In this document: one piece after another, positions 47,028 to 58,830 of the stretch
How positions within the stretch are numbered: the stretch's first letter is position 1
How the letters are laid out: each line of letters begins with the position of its first letter
NCBI GenBank assembly: GCA_004802725.1
Contig: SGPM01000105.1
Location: 1 to 64,000, forward strand
Reading direction: 5' to 3'
DNA: 64,000 nt
Origin: Antrodiella citrinella
Lineage: Eukaryota > Basidiomycota > Agaricomycetes > Polyporales > Steccherinaceae
Made by a program: the position numbers and the translations under genes
The notes under the pieces: model-generated
Databases searched by the model: none
What the model was told of the DNA's origin: nothing
Seen by the model: only the letters and a program-made list of their open reading frames with translations

Positions 47028-49980
47028 CTACTCTGAATCTTCCTCCATCCCGTCCTCACCCTCCACCTCCTGCCTAATCGCCTCAACAGTCACATACGGT
47101 ACTCGACCCTTATACCACCTACCCAACAGCCAGTCTATCCTACACAGCCCACTCCCAGTCGCCGACGCCAGCAGCGGTGCTCCTGCCAATCCATTTCCTG
47201 AGTTCCACACAACACGCTGGACGCCGACTCCGGGAGACCATGCGCCTGTGCCGATGGGGATGGGTTGCTTAGCTTTGGTGGCCGAGGGTCGGTCTTTGGT
47301 CTCCTGCGTGCCATGAAATGCAATTAGTGAGAGAGAGCGAGGGAGAGGACAGAGATGATTGATGGGTGTTTACCTGGGGCAGGAAGCGTTCTAGCATTCG
47401 GTACTCTCCAGTCTTTCGACTGTAGTCGAGTTGGTATATCTTGTGGACGAAGAACGCCTGAGTGTACCCTCAATCAGGTTGCTATATACGCTATGCTGGA
47501 AAATTCAACGACGTACTACTGCTCCTCCTCTTCGTGTCGACCTTACGGTATTCGTAGTGTGACAGCTACCGTCCGACGCCCCGACGGCGATTTGAGGATG
47601 ATAGTCAGAAGATTTGATACTCTAGAAGGTATGTGATTAGTCAAGTTTTCCGTCCGAGGAAATGAATTGACGCACCCAGACAGGACCGTTGGGCTCCATG
47701 AATTTATGGCCGCGTCCCAGCATGACAGGTGCTAGAGAGTACGCCTTGACAGTGTTCTCCTGGCCGACGGAGATGGGACCTCCATAGAATGGCGAGTAGT
47801 CTACGCTATTGACTACCTCTACAAATAGCATACTGACGATCAGAACAAGGATATGTATTACATAAAGAAGACTGACCTCTGGTTCTGTTCATGATCACCC
47901 CAGTCCTTTCTCTAATGTCTGAGAAGCACTCCAGACCGTCATAGCCTCCAGTAGCGATCACAGTTGGGTTGTCTGCGGTCCTCTCTCCAGTGGCGGAGAC
48001 GGTGGGCGCACGGACCCACGTTATAGATTGGATGGCAGATTGGTGTACCGGGAAGTAATGCGTTGGTAAGATGTCTAAGGTAGGGACGTCAGCGAATACA
48101 ATACGAGTACAACAGAGGAAGAAATGTACGTTCGTCGATTCCTGTAATGCCTTCCCGAAGTGCCGTGCCGACGTCGTATACTACGATAGAACCTAATATG
48201 ACCAAGGTCAGAACCAAGATCATTGGGGACGGCCAGACTTTTACATACCATTCGCACATCCAGCTGCAATGATATCGCTATTGGCCCAGTCGAGGCACCA
48301 CAATGTCGTGTCCTCAAGTTCAAGACGCAAGAGTGGGTTTGATAGCTTCACTAGAAACCGTATCAAGGTCAGATGTCGGCAAGCACAGTGGGCAGTTTGC
48401 GTTCTCACCAAAAATAGGTCCAGCGTTTGCCGAATTCTGAGCTCTTGCCCGTATGTTTGCGGGGTCTGGCACAGCGTACAACGATATTGAACCATCCTCA
48501 AACGTTCCAGCGATGATTCCTAGTTTGCAGGGATTAGAACCGGAAGCCTACTTCAAATGTCAGTTGATATACAAGAATCATGTTTGAACCGCCAAACTCA
48601 CATTGGGCTGGTAAGAGTCATGAGACGGCAGAGGACACCACTTCAATTCACGTGCGCCGCCGCTTTCGACGCAGAGGACCATCTCGCAGCGCACGACGCC
48701 ATCAGTGTTACTATCCTCGCCGGCGCCCTCGTCCTCGCCAGCGTCAGAGTCAGACGCAGATAGTGTCCAGATCTGTATGCAAGCGTAAGCTGGTCTCTGG
48801 GCTCGTGCTCCGACCATATATGCGTGAGAATTTGACGGCAATGGAGCCACGGCCAGATATTGCTTGTATGCGCGTGCTACACATGTCATGAGCGAAGCGG
48901 CAATAGTAGTAAGACTGTGGAAACGAACCTTGTCTGTCGTCGGGGTGGATGGGGCACCAGTCGAGTCCCCAGACTCCTGCTCCTGCGTTAAACACATACG
49001 AATTACTTCCTGGGAGGTATCTAGCTTCGTCGACATCAGCTTATTGATTCATACGTCGCTACGCAGATGAGCCTCACGTAGAGACGTTGATGCTGTCAAA
49101 TGCATTCAGAGTTACTCGAGTTTGTTGATTGACTTTGCCGAATGAACACGAGATTGATGGCGAGGGGGTGTTATCAGTGTCCGTATTTGAAGGCAAATAT
49201 GCCGCTACGTCTCTGGAGAGATGAATGTCGTGTCAAAACAATCATTTTGACAGCAAGAGGAGGCGATAGAAAGAGGACGTGTGCTTACTTACGACTCAGA
49301 ATCTGCCAGTCTTCCGGAACCTTCACGTCTTCATGGACGCTTGGTCGCCTATATGCTTCGTTCTCGTCTTCTGCCCATTCAAAAGACTCTTTATACCACC
49401 CTCTATCTTCCATGAGCTCCCATAGTGGTCCGGAGCCCGCGTTCAACCCATGGGATTTTCCAATCCTATTCGCCGCCTGATCGTTGTAAGACCAGCTGTT
49501 CGTAGGCACAATAACAGGCTCTTTGAACAGTTGCGGACGTTCCTTGAGCCGCTCCACTTTGCCGTTCCAGCGAAAAATAGGTACCGCCCGGTGACGATGA
49601 TGTACACTTGGCAGTGCATTCGCGTTCGTCTTTGAAGTAGAGTCTTGCTTTCCGCTGCTCTTCTTGGCCGCTTTCCGGATGGTATTTTTCGAAATTGTCG
49701 GCTCTGGGTCTTCATCTGCAGACGACCGTCCTACAGACGCGTCGGCGTCCTCGAGGTCATATAGGATTTCTTCCTCGTCGTCTCCTTCCTCTTCTTCCTC
49801 TTCAGCTTGCGCATCGATGTCTTCGTCATTTGGAGCAAAATCGCTTTCGCTCCCGGACGCATCTTTTTCCGCTCGCACCTGTAAAGCGCTGGTGGAAGGT
49901 CCTGCGTCGAGCTCGTCTTCAAGATCCGCGAGGATAGAGTAGTTAGGCCTAGATGTTCGTTTGCGTAGCTCTCTAGGCAT
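47028..49980 (-). CDS. TFC6: RNA polymerase III factor TFIIIC, WD40 subunit (Tfc6/Sfc6-like)
   Basis: WD-repeat subunit of the tauB half of TFIIIC, which binds the B box of tRNA genes. Twelve exons: 49293-49980, 49078-49132, 48929-49020, 48602-48876, 48409-48547, 48249-48350, 48130-48192, 47877-48074, 47676-47812, 47547-47621, 47374-47457 and 47028-47303, giving 727 aa with phases closed. The N-terminus is MPRELRKRTSRPNY followed by a long Asp/Glu-rich region (ending near EEEILYDLEDAD) and a basic patch. WD-like blades then appear: FNAGAGVWGLDWCP, ELKWCPLPS, GIIAGTFEDGSIS, LWCLDWANSDIIAAGCANG, SAIQSITWVRAP and VIATGGYDGLECF. The tail ends CRIDWLLGRWYKGRVPY plus an acidic end. Family assignment is from layout and N-terminus. 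Other WD40 scaffolds are possible. A leader intron may exist (50072-50135). Confidence 0.82.
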
Positions 49981-50071
49981 AGCTGTCGTGCAAACTAGGC
50001 CACAGCTCACGGTGCTATTCAAGCGGAGTCTTGTTGAACTCGCCGTGTAATTATCTTCTAAGGAAGTATCT

Positions 50072-50135
50072 CTGTATATACAAGTCAATCAGAATAGCAC
50101 AGTCAATTTTTTTTAATGTTGAGTCGTCAACTTAC
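50072..50135 (-). other. Putative 5' leader intron of the TFIIIC gene
   Basis: On the minus strand a strong donor (AC|GTAAGTTG) and acceptor (TATATACAG|AG) bound a 64-nt intron about 90 nt before the chosen ATG. The frame stays open across the junction, so a longer N-terminus is also possible. I prefer a leader intron because MPREL is a typical start. Confidence 0.4.
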
Positions 50136-50859
50136 GTGAAGCTTTCGCACCCAGAGATGGCGTTGAATGCTGGACTTGAAAGTCGAACCTTCCAATCTCT
50201 ATACACCATCAAGCGCGCGTTGCGGAGATTGCCACGACTCCTCGACTCCGACGAGCTGCTCAAGCTGCATCTTAGGTCTATCGACCCAGGTCTTTGTTCA
50301 TTATAACGTGCTCCTCTAAATTTCTCAATTTGCTTGCAGCCAGATATCTCCTCGTGGTTTTTGCCAGCTCTCAGCGGCACCGGCGGACCCACCGAGCTAG
50401 CGTACACCGGTCTGAAAGTCACTGGACGTCGGTCGACCTGGCAGTACTATACCCTTCTGGCGCCGTCTGACTGATGTGCGACGTGTCTCTTGTATGTATT
50501 GGAGATCGGCGTGACCCACTGCCACCAGAGAGACCTCGATTTCCTGCACAATTGTGGTATGTCACGGTACTTCATCTTCCGGCTGTGACTGAACATCGAA
50601 ATATCTATGTAGCTTCCTGACATGCTGAGATACCATTTGGTATCTAGGACGATTTAACTAGATCCTGTAATTGGAGCTTGAATGCCCCCAGAAGATGCGA
50701 CATTGGCTATTTACTTTTGAGAGCCTCGGAAGACCCGACATAGTGTCTTGAAGATGCCTCTTCTCGTGTCAATATACCAAAATCTCTTCACTTTTCTGTT
50801 TCTCTCTCGTCAACCCCTCACTCCCTTTTGCGAACGTATGTTTGTCCCTTCCCGCTCCC

Positions 50860-51030
50860 TGCACACTTCTCTCTTTGTATCTCTTTGTATCTTCCGCACG
50901 TCTCTCTTTGTCTCTCTTTGTATCTTGCGGCGCCCGTCTTGCTTTGTATCTCGTCGCATCCTCCGCATCGTCTCGCCGCATCCTCTGCATCTCTCTCTTT
51001 GTGTCTTGCCACATCATCTGCACCTATGAA
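50860..51030 (+). repeat. Imperfect pyrimidine-rich tandem repeat
   Basis: A run of variants of CTCTCTTTGTATCT, then CGCATCCTC(C/T)GCATC. Examples are TCTCTTTGTATCTCTTTG near 50870 and CGCATCCTCCGCATCGTCTC near 50955. Units of about 12-30 bp are mixed, almost purely C/T with G punctuation on the plus strand. Confidence 0.7.
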
Positions 51031-51942
51031 TTTGTGCCCAGCCGAGATGGCCGTACTTGGCTCATCTTGCTCTCTACGTCTCGCCGCTAACTCCTCCATT
51101 GTTCGGTCTGAAAACTTCCGTCATTGACTTCCCCACCGTGTCTCAGTGTCAAGATCTTTTTCCAGCCATTCCAGCCATTTCTCGACATCCCTGCACAGAG
51201 TCAACGGGTCAGGGAAACAAGTAGCCCCCAAAGCTAGAATGGCTCGGAATCCTTGATCAAATCCAATTCCCCAGTTGTCGATGCCTTAGATATGAGCTGG
51301 ATCCACGCTTTGTCGTGAAGGCTCGAGATCAAGAATCTAGGAAGATTCACCGACTGGTCGGAGTTGTGAAGTGGAGTNGAGGCGGCGGACTAGGCGGCGA
51401 CGGGATGTTGGTCAGGATCATAACGCTTCACCAGCTCTGATGCAGAGGTCACGGTTGACAGAGGGGAAGGTACATGTTTGGCATGANACGGAGTATATGA
51501 TTTGGCAAGGGGCCGAGGCTGGTGTACGGGGAAGACGTGGGGGACCGCGTGAGACAGGACTTCAAGTTGAAGACGTTGTTCATTCCAGTGCTGGGACGAT
51601 GTTTCCTTGGTGACAGACATGATGGACGTTGTGTATTTGTTGGATGTACGGCAACCCCTAGCTTGAGGTGAGGTTGTGGGTCNTCCTGTTATGGATCGTA
51701 TTTGGCGGTGTTTATAGATGGAATGGAACGGTCCCAGCCGCAGTACATATGTGATCTGAGCCTTGCTCTGTTAGTGCTGCTACCTAATTTCNAAAAAAGT
51801 TATGGTTNGTGCCTAGTAGAGAGTAAGTCGCGCTGCTGGAGACTGCTGCGGGGAACTTGAACTTGAAGGCTCCGAGTCGTGTTTCCTACTAGAGCGAACC
51901 AGAAGAGCTGAATCAAGGGTACTCTTCCATCGTGCGACATTC

Positions 51943-52090
51943 NNNTNGNNTAGNANNNANNCAGNTGNGTNTANNNNNACTGATATNAGTNNNTACTNTA
52001 CCTGATAGTNNAGTANGANNNANANANNNAGNTGANNNNGNGANAGANGNNAANGANNGAANNNTANANGTNNCTCAGNTNCNNGNNGGT
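51943..52090. other. Interspersed N, unreliable sequence
   Basis: More than half of these 150 positions are N, mixed one by one with called bases. The pattern suggests a failed consensus over a tandem repeat or two alleles, not a sized gap. Isolated N at 51378, 51487, 51683, 51793 and 51808 belong to the same poor stretch. Reading frames across it are meaningless. Confidence 0.9.
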
Positions 52091-52181
52091 TATGACTCGG
52101 CCCGCTGTGAGCATGCAATCGAAGAGCGCTATTGCTCTCACTTGGAGACTTGGAGTCGCGTTCCCTCTCTCAACCGTGACT

Positions 52182-53691
52182 ATGCCTCCAAGATTACCCC
52201 AAACAACCTGTGTTCTGGTCGTCCGAAAGGCAGCGGCACCTGCAGCTGGTGCTACGGCTCCATACACGAACGATGCCGCGCTCGTCGAACAGCCGACCCC
52301 ACGCGTTGACCAATTGACCAAAGGACAACTGCTTGTGAAGATAACGGCGGCGGCGTATAACCACAGAGACGTACGTTCGTGTTATATTATTACACGAAGT
52401 TGAACTGGAGTCTCACACGGCTTGGGTCCCTTAGCTCTGGATACGCAAAGGACAGTACCCGGGTGTTAAGCATGGAAGTGCATTTGGTGCAGACGGTGCT
52501 GGTGTAGTATTGGCGTCCGGGATAGAGAAGGACCCTCTGCTTAACAAACGCGTGTTTTTGGTACCTATGCGGGGATGGGAGAGTAATGCGGAGGCACCAG
52601 AGTCAAAGTGAGTTTAACTCGACATTCGTTCCGTCCAAAACTCGCTTCATGCATATTCTGCTTTGTTAAGGTTTACTATCATAGGCGGAGGTGGAGACAT
52701 GGCGCCACTGGGGACATTCGCGCAATATGTCGTCGTAGACCGGGACCAAGTCATCGCGTCCCCCGCCCATCTAGACGACGAGCACGTCGCTGCATGGCCT
52801 CTCGCCGGTGTCACAGCGTGGAGGTACGCCTACCCTCTCAACTTTTCATTCAACGCTAAGCAGTCTTCCTCAGAGCTGCGGTTGTCAATGCGGACGTACA
52901 AGCGGGCCAGAACGTCTTGATCACGGGCGTAGGTGGCGGCGTCGCACTCATCGCGGTGCAGCTGTGTCTCGCGCGCGGCGCGAATGTGTATGTCTCGTCC
53001 GGGCACTCGGAGAAGATCCAGAAGGCGATGGCGTTGGGCGCGAAGGGCGGTGTGAGTTATAAAGAGAGTGAGTTCAATTTCATGCAAATCATGAGATCGG
53101 TGTCTGACGCGTTGTTGTAGAGGGATGGCCAGCGAAATTGGCTGCCATGCTCAAAACGAACGCCAAGGGTTCAGAAGATGCACTTCTCAGCGCCGTCATC
53201 GACTCTGGAGGAGGCGATATTCTGGGTCAAGTCAGCAAGATTTTGAAGTCCGGAGGGAAAGTTGTCGTTTACGGCATGTACGCTCCAATTCCTTCAGACA
53301 TCGCTTCACTTCCTTGAATCTTCTGACGCGTCGTTGTGCTCTAGGACGGCCAGCCCAAAAGTCACACTCACCATGCGCGAGGTCTTGAAGAACCAGCGAC
53401 TCATTGGTACGTCGCTTCTCTCCCTCTCCCCTCCCCTTCCCGACACCTCATTGACCACTAACCTCACATCTCCACTTAGGCTCAACGATGGGCTCGCACA
53501 AAGACCTCATCGACGCCACCCAATTCCTGTCCGCGCACCGCATCACCCCCGTCGTCTCACACGTCCTCGACGGGCTCGAGTCCGCCGAGGAGGGGTTCCG
53601 GCTCATCGAGCAGGGGGATCACTTTGGTAAGATTGTTATTAGGGTGAGGCATGGTGAGGAGGGGCCTTCGCGGGTGGGTGCGAAGCTCTGA
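52182..53691 (+). CDS. MDR-family oxidoreductase (alcohol dehydrogenase / quinone reductase type)
   Basis: NAD(P)H-dependent medium-chain dehydrogenase. Seven exons: 52182-52370, 52435-52607, 52671-52823, 52874-53067, 53121-53277, 53345-53406 and 53480-53691, giving 379 aa with closed phases. The catalytic domain shows AAAYNHRDLWIRKGQYPG, FGADGAGVV, then GTFAQYVVVD and AAWPLAGVTAWRA. The Rossmann part has the nucleotide-binding GVGGGVALIAVQLCLARGA, then VIDSGGGD and GGKVVVYGM. The structural four-cysteine zinc loop of classical alcohol dehydrogenases is not seen, and the HRDLW motif is that of the YogA/quinone-oxidoreductase-like subgroup. Substrate unknown. The start at 52182 lies 90 bp after the N-rich patch, so a lost upstream exon cannot be ruled out. 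It is convergent with the choline-transporter-like gene. Confidence 0.92.
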
Positions 53692-53969
53692 GAGGATGGG
53701 GATGGAATGTACATTAGATCTATCATGTTTGTTCGAATACGCACAAGGGCACACGCAACGCAATGGAAACCAAATTACTATATATACACGCCGTGGCTAT
53801 AACGAACAGCCAACGACCCCCAAACCATCTATCGACCAAAACCATTATGCCACCAATGGATTAAACTATATACACGATACATACCCCTCCTCCAACTCAA
53901 AAAACATCCGAACATGTCCATCCTCCAGACCCGTGACATGGAAGTCTTGAAGAAAACAGCGCGCAAGGC

Positions 53970-56706
53970 TCAGAAGATATCCGAGCCAGGGAACAACTGA
54001 CTATCCAACACCCCATCCTCCTCCCCCCCACTCTCGCTCTCGCTCCCAGGCAACACCGGCTCCCTCTCCCTCTGACTCCGCCCGCTCCGTCCCATCCCCA
54101 TACTCCTCCCCCCACCCAAACTCCGACTCATCTGGATGCTCTCTCCCCTCATGTAGGGCTCCGGCTCCGGTTCTGGGTGGTCTTGCAAGAACGGATCCGG
54201 CGTGTCCTCCCTATCCGTATCCGGGTCGACGTCTAGAGGCATCGGCGCGAGCGGCGGAGAGATGAGCTGTTGCGTGCGTCGGGGTTGCGGTTCGAGTGGG
54301 GGCCGCTGGAAGGGTATTGGGGCTTGCGAAGTGGAGGTGGATGGTTGAGGTGGAAGGGGCTGTTTCATGTTGCTCGCTTGGATTGTAGTTTGGTGTGGCA
54401 TAGGTGGACGAGTGGATTGAGTTGGTTGTGCGGGTTGGGTTGTGCGTTGGTGTGATTCGTATTCGAACTAGCGATGAATAATTAGAGGGAAAACTGCAGT
54501 ACGGTAACACTAAATGCTTACAGCGTCAAAGACTTCCGCGCGGTGCTTCTCACCAACGTCCTTGTCGATGCAATAGCAGATGTATAGCGTGTCGGCCCTA
54601 CGTCCAATAGTCAGCACACGACGATTGTGTAACACGAGATGACAACTCACGTGTCTTTCACCAGACCAACACAAAATAGGCCAACCAACGCTGTGATACC
54701 ACCAGACAGAAGGGACGCCGCCAAAGCCTGATCCGGCGCATTCAGAGTGTGCGCCACGAAGAGATAGGTGAAGAGCGAGAAAGGGAACGTCAGCGTCAGT
54801 GGTGCCACCGTAAGCATCGTCAAGGGAGCTGCAATGGGACATGAGTCGTTAAATCTAGATACTGAGGTGACTGAAATTACATACGTTCCGTCTTGAACTT
54901 CCTGCGATACCTCGCCAACGACGAATTCTGCACCGCGCCCGTCAAAGCCCTCGACCGCCTCGCGCTGGGCATGAACGCGTCCCCAGTCAAGCCGGTGTAA
55001 ATCAGCGCGTACGTGCTCAGAGTTCCGGTGATCGTCTCCAGATAGCTGACGCCCATACCCGCTCCGACAGAAACGAAGCGCATGTATGGTGGGAGGTAAT
55101 AGGGGAGTGCTCGGAGACCCCAGACTGCGAAACCGAGCAGCCGGATCGCGGCATGGATGAGAGCAGAGAGGACAATGGACCCTATGGAGGGTTGACTGGC
55201 TCTTGCGAGCGCTGCATGGATGGTGTGCGTTGAAGTTGGCGGTGGTTGCGGCAAGGTAGGGCTAATAAATGACAGTCGTTAGGAGAAACGAAAGAAAACA
55301 GATAAGATAACCACGCACTCGGCGAAATACCAAGCCCCGATGACTCCTGCACAAGTCACCTTCAGCAACCCTCTCGCAACTCCCCAGCTCCAAAGCCAAA
55401 CACCAATCGTTCCTGCGATCGCCCAATTCGCCCATGTGTGTACATGCCATTCAAAACCTGAGTCCTGACGCGGAGGAATCACATATCCTACCAGAAGTAG
55501 GCGGAATGCGAGGGTGATGAATGGAAGGGAAGCGACTAACGTCGCAAGGAGAACAGCTGGAGACAGCGCAAGGAGGAACGGATTAAGGACAAGGAGACGT
55601 GTTGTGAGATCGAGGAGAGCGGAAGCCGTGTGGATTTCGCGAGGGAGATGGACGAGCCGCCTCGCAGTCAAGAACGACAAAACCAAAGGGACCAGTGAGA
55701 AGAGACGCAGTCTGAATATGCATGAGTTTATGCAGTCGGCCGAACGACATATAGTTACTCACCCAACCGTTTCTCCCCAAGTTGGCTCCTGATTGCTATC
55801 CCACATGAAGCTCCCAATAAACGCACACAGCGCTGAAATGAAAAGGGTGACAGGGATGAACACCGAAGTGACAATCATGACAGGTTTCACAAATATCCGT
55901 AGGAGATAGATATGCGTATAAGAAACCAGAGCACTGAGAGCAATGAGGATAGTGAGCAAGGGGACGGTATGCAGTAGTGTGGTGTAGGGCAGTGTGATGG
56001 GCGTATTGGTAGGCTTGCGGGTAAGGATGAGAACAAGAAGACACGAGAAGAGACATATGCAAAGTCCGGCGAGCCACGCGGCTGTCCATGCAGAATCGTT
56101 GTACTTCCGTCGGCCTCGAGGGATGTATCGCGGATCGGGAAGGGAGAAGACGTCCACCGGTCGTGTGCGACCATCCCTTGGGAGCAGAGACTCTGTCATG
56201 GACGGTGCGAGGTCAAGCCGAGGTGGAGGGAGCGGAGGGGGGTTGTACCGCGGTGGTGTGGGTGGTGGACTCGGAATGTTGGATGGCGAAGCTCCGGAAC
56301 CAACGGACGAGGGAGACGGAGAGCGCAGCGGTGAGGCATGGGCTAACCAGCCTTTGCTTGCGTCAGGCTCTGATACGCCTAGGAGAGCCATCGAAGACGA
56401 CTGATGGTGCGAGAGGCCCTGTTCTTCCTCATCAAGGCGCAGATAGGGATCGTCGTCGTAGTCATCGTCCCCTCTCCCCCTCTCGGTGTACTTGCTGTGG
56501 GAAGGCAGTTCCGAGTCCCTCAGATGGGGATCGTCGAAGTCGTCGAGGTCCGAGTTATGGGCGTTGCCTGCATGAGAGCCGTCATGGGTCGTAAAGGAGT
56601 AGAAGAGAGGCTGAGACGAAGACAGACTCGATTCAGGACCGGCTTGGCCGGGCTGTTGCTGTCGATTGAGGAACTGCGAAGCGTACGCGGCAAAAGACGT
56701 CGCCAT
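53970..56706 (-). CDS. Choline-transporter-like protein (CTL/Pns1 family)
   Basis: Polytopic membrane protein of the CTL family (DUF580), linked to choline or other small-molecule transport. Six exons: 55763-56706, 55319-55711, 54885-55261, 54651-54828, 54522-54597 and 53970-54467, giving 821 aa with closed phases. The N-terminal 220 residues are cytosolic, acidic and Ser/Pro-rich. About ten TM segments follow (first AAWLAGLCICLFSCLLVLIL). Family marks near the end: SSLARYRRKFKTE, VALVGLFCVGLVKDT-like text and ADTLYICYCIDKDVGEKHRAE. The 150-residue tail is Pro/Gln/Ser-rich and disordered. The long tails make it longer than yeast Pns1 (about 540 aa). Start: an in-frame Met 18 codons upstream is also possible. 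Substrate is inferred from family only. Confidence 0.9.
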
Positions 56707-56934
56707 CGTCGTCGAGTGTGAGCAGAACGGTGTGGTCAACAGACACACCGATGTCGACAACGTGCTCGAAACGAAAAAAAAAAGTGGGGGTGCGTGTAGG
56801 GAGGACAGGCGAGAGGATTACGTTCACCTTCACTCAAAGAGATACGCAGGCGCTTAGAACACGAATGCGGCAACTGTCCCAATCCGTACACTGCTTCATT
56901 GCTACGTGCACCGAATACTCTACACGCCCTCTCT

Positions 56935-58155
56935 TTAGACCTCTGAACGCCGCAGCTCCGGCACAGTCTCTGCCTTCGAGTCCACGGGCATGTCGCGGTG
57001 ACTCGTCAGCATGCTGCGCGGGTCAATGTTCACAACAGAGGTGAACGTCTGCCCGGACATCTCGTTCGAGCCCCATGCCTTGCCTTCAGCCACCCGATAG
57101 ATGATAAGGTACGTCGCGATTTGCTACACATAGACGTCACCTAAGAGGTCTCAAAGTATATCCCAGGACAACACATACCTGAGCGGCAGAGGCCGTGCCA
57201 AGGAAGACCTGGTTCGTCGGGTCGTTGATCGCATACGTGATGAGAAACAGGATCGCAAACAGCGAATACAGGCCCGCAGACTCGATGACAATCGAAGCCA
57301 AGGACAGGTAATGTGTCGCATAATCCTTAGGCAGACTCCGCACGATCTCTCGTCGGTACATCAACAGTCGCACCGTGATGAGGCATGTCAGGATGATGTT
57401 CACGCTCAGGGAGATGGCGTAGTACGACGTGCCGTAGGCCAAGGGCAACGCGCTGTACATCGAGAGGCTGGGCTGACTGGATTGCAGGGTCCACAGTGTC
57501 CCCATCACTGAGTGCGGGATGAGACAAGACAGCGTGGGCAGGCAGGGTACACACTCACCGAAGGATGCCAGTGTGGCCAGAGCAGGGAAGAACGTCACTA
57601 AAGCCGCGTACAGCTTTCCGGAGGACGCCCATATAACATAACACCGCCATAGCTATCGAGACAAAACGCATCGGTAAAGGCTAAAGCATCCGGAATACAG
57701 CACACAACACGTACCACAAGCAGATCAGACAAGAAGGTAAGCACGAAGAACGTGGCATAGAATAAAACGTTAATCGCCTGGTTTTGCGTGTCCAGGAAGT
57801 ACTGCCATGGTCCTCCAGGGTAATTCCGGTTGTCGACATAGACGACCTGTACCGTTCTGCCTTGCACGATGACGAAGATCGTTTCGACCGTCAACAGCAA
57901 CGTGATGTACGCCAGTAAGAAGATATTGTTACGGTTGTTGTTCCTATGCTTCCACAGATACGTCGTGCAGGACGTCCACAACACCAACTGGATACCTACA
58001 CCCACCTCCGTAAGTACGACCGCACTCCATCCAACACAGAATCAAACGGAACACTCACCATACCCGGTACCACAAACTAAATCCCCCGCCAAGAAGTTCC
58101 TCTCAAGCAGGATCGTGTTCTCAGGCTCGTTCGGTCTCCAGCTACTGCTCGACAT
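56935..58155 (-). CDS. Seven-transmembrane protein, orphan basidiomycete type
   Basis: Five exons: 58059-58155, 57715-57995, 57559-57652, 57179-57507 and 56935-57123, giving 329 aa with consistent phases. Hydrophobic segments in order: GIQLVLWTSCTTYLW, IFLLAYITLLLTVETIFVIV, VLFYATFFVLTFLSDLLVV, LVTFFPALATLASF, YAISLSVNIILTCLITV, LSLASIVIESAGLYSLFAIL and a last one before QIATYLIIYRV. This resembles the large unnamed seven-TM family common in mushroom genomes. The short loop with RCYVIW after TM3 is typical. The C-terminal 50 residues are polar. Whether it is a receptor is not known. Both it and the choline-transporter-like gene downstream are on the minus strand. Confidence 0.83.
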
Positions 58156-58319
58156 AGTAGTCTTCCACACCGTCAAGTCAGGGAGGAATGGCGAAGGAAG
58201 GCAAGGTCGATCGCCTTTGATGGCCCACCGCCATTTTATCTTGGTGGCGCACGCCGATCCCAAGGGGGCGCCCTCATCCCTGCACGATCAGAGATCTGAT
58301 TCGACGACACGAGGGCATT

Positions 58320-58830
58320 ATTGGCCAATGACCACCGCGTCAAGGGAGGACCCTGGAAAATCCCCTCAGATGCCACTTCCAAATCTCGAGGGTTAGATGT
58401 CGGGACGGACCCGGGCTCAGCGGCCATTTTTGTCGGGAAAAAGGGAAGTGGCATACCCGTAGACGGCCTCAAGCGCCGGTTCACGTGCCCGCCAGGCCGT
58501 CGAAAAAGCTCAAAAGTCCTCCTCAGGGCTCACCAGAGGCCAAAAAACGGTCCTCGACGTGCTCTGCGCGTCCATTGAGGTCGTTCGCCTTCATTTCACT
58601 TTTTTCCAGGGGAAATATGTGGACACCCATCTTGGAGGCATATTTTTGTCGGGACGGCGACACAGGCCTTCGGCCGATCGACCTCCCATTTGTCGGGACC
58701 TGACACAGGCCTTCCGGGATTTTTGGCCCATTTTTGTCGGGATCGGGAAGAGGCATTTGGCGGAGTTTTCCAGGGTCCTGTCAAGGGGTAGTTTAGAGGG
58801 AGAACGCCAAGTGATGGCCCTTGGTCGGAG
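58320..58830. repeat. Inverted-repeat element (possible non-autonomous transposon)
   Basis: The left arm 58349-58380 (starts GACCCTGGAAAA, ends CCACTTCC) is the reverse complement of 58746-58777, with 26 of 32 positions matching. Further out, GGCCAATGACC and GATGGCCCTTGG extend the likeness weakly. Inside, the word TTTGTCGGGA occurs at about 58429, 58645, 58689 and 58733, and ACACAGGCCTTC occurs twice (about 58658, 58703). No ORF. Target-site duplications were not found by eye, so the ends are approximate. Confidence 0.5.

Larger units (their letters stand above)
49981..52181. other. Gene-poor tract with low-complexity DNA and N
   Basis: No convincing gene. It contains the TFIIIC promoter, a pyrimidine-rich tandem tract (about 50860-51030), and an N-rich patch. 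A two-exon plus-strand frame at 50157-50481 was considered and set aside. Confidence 0.5.

Noticed and set aside
50157..50481. Two-exon plus-strand frame of about 87 codons (starts MALNAGLES)
   Set aside because: Donor and acceptor fit, but the stretch overlaps a strong minus-strand donor used by the TFIIIC leader, and the product has no recognisable feature.
51390..51620. 76-codon minus-strand frame (starts MSVTKETSS)
   Set aside because: It contains an N, lies in poor sequence and shows no domain.
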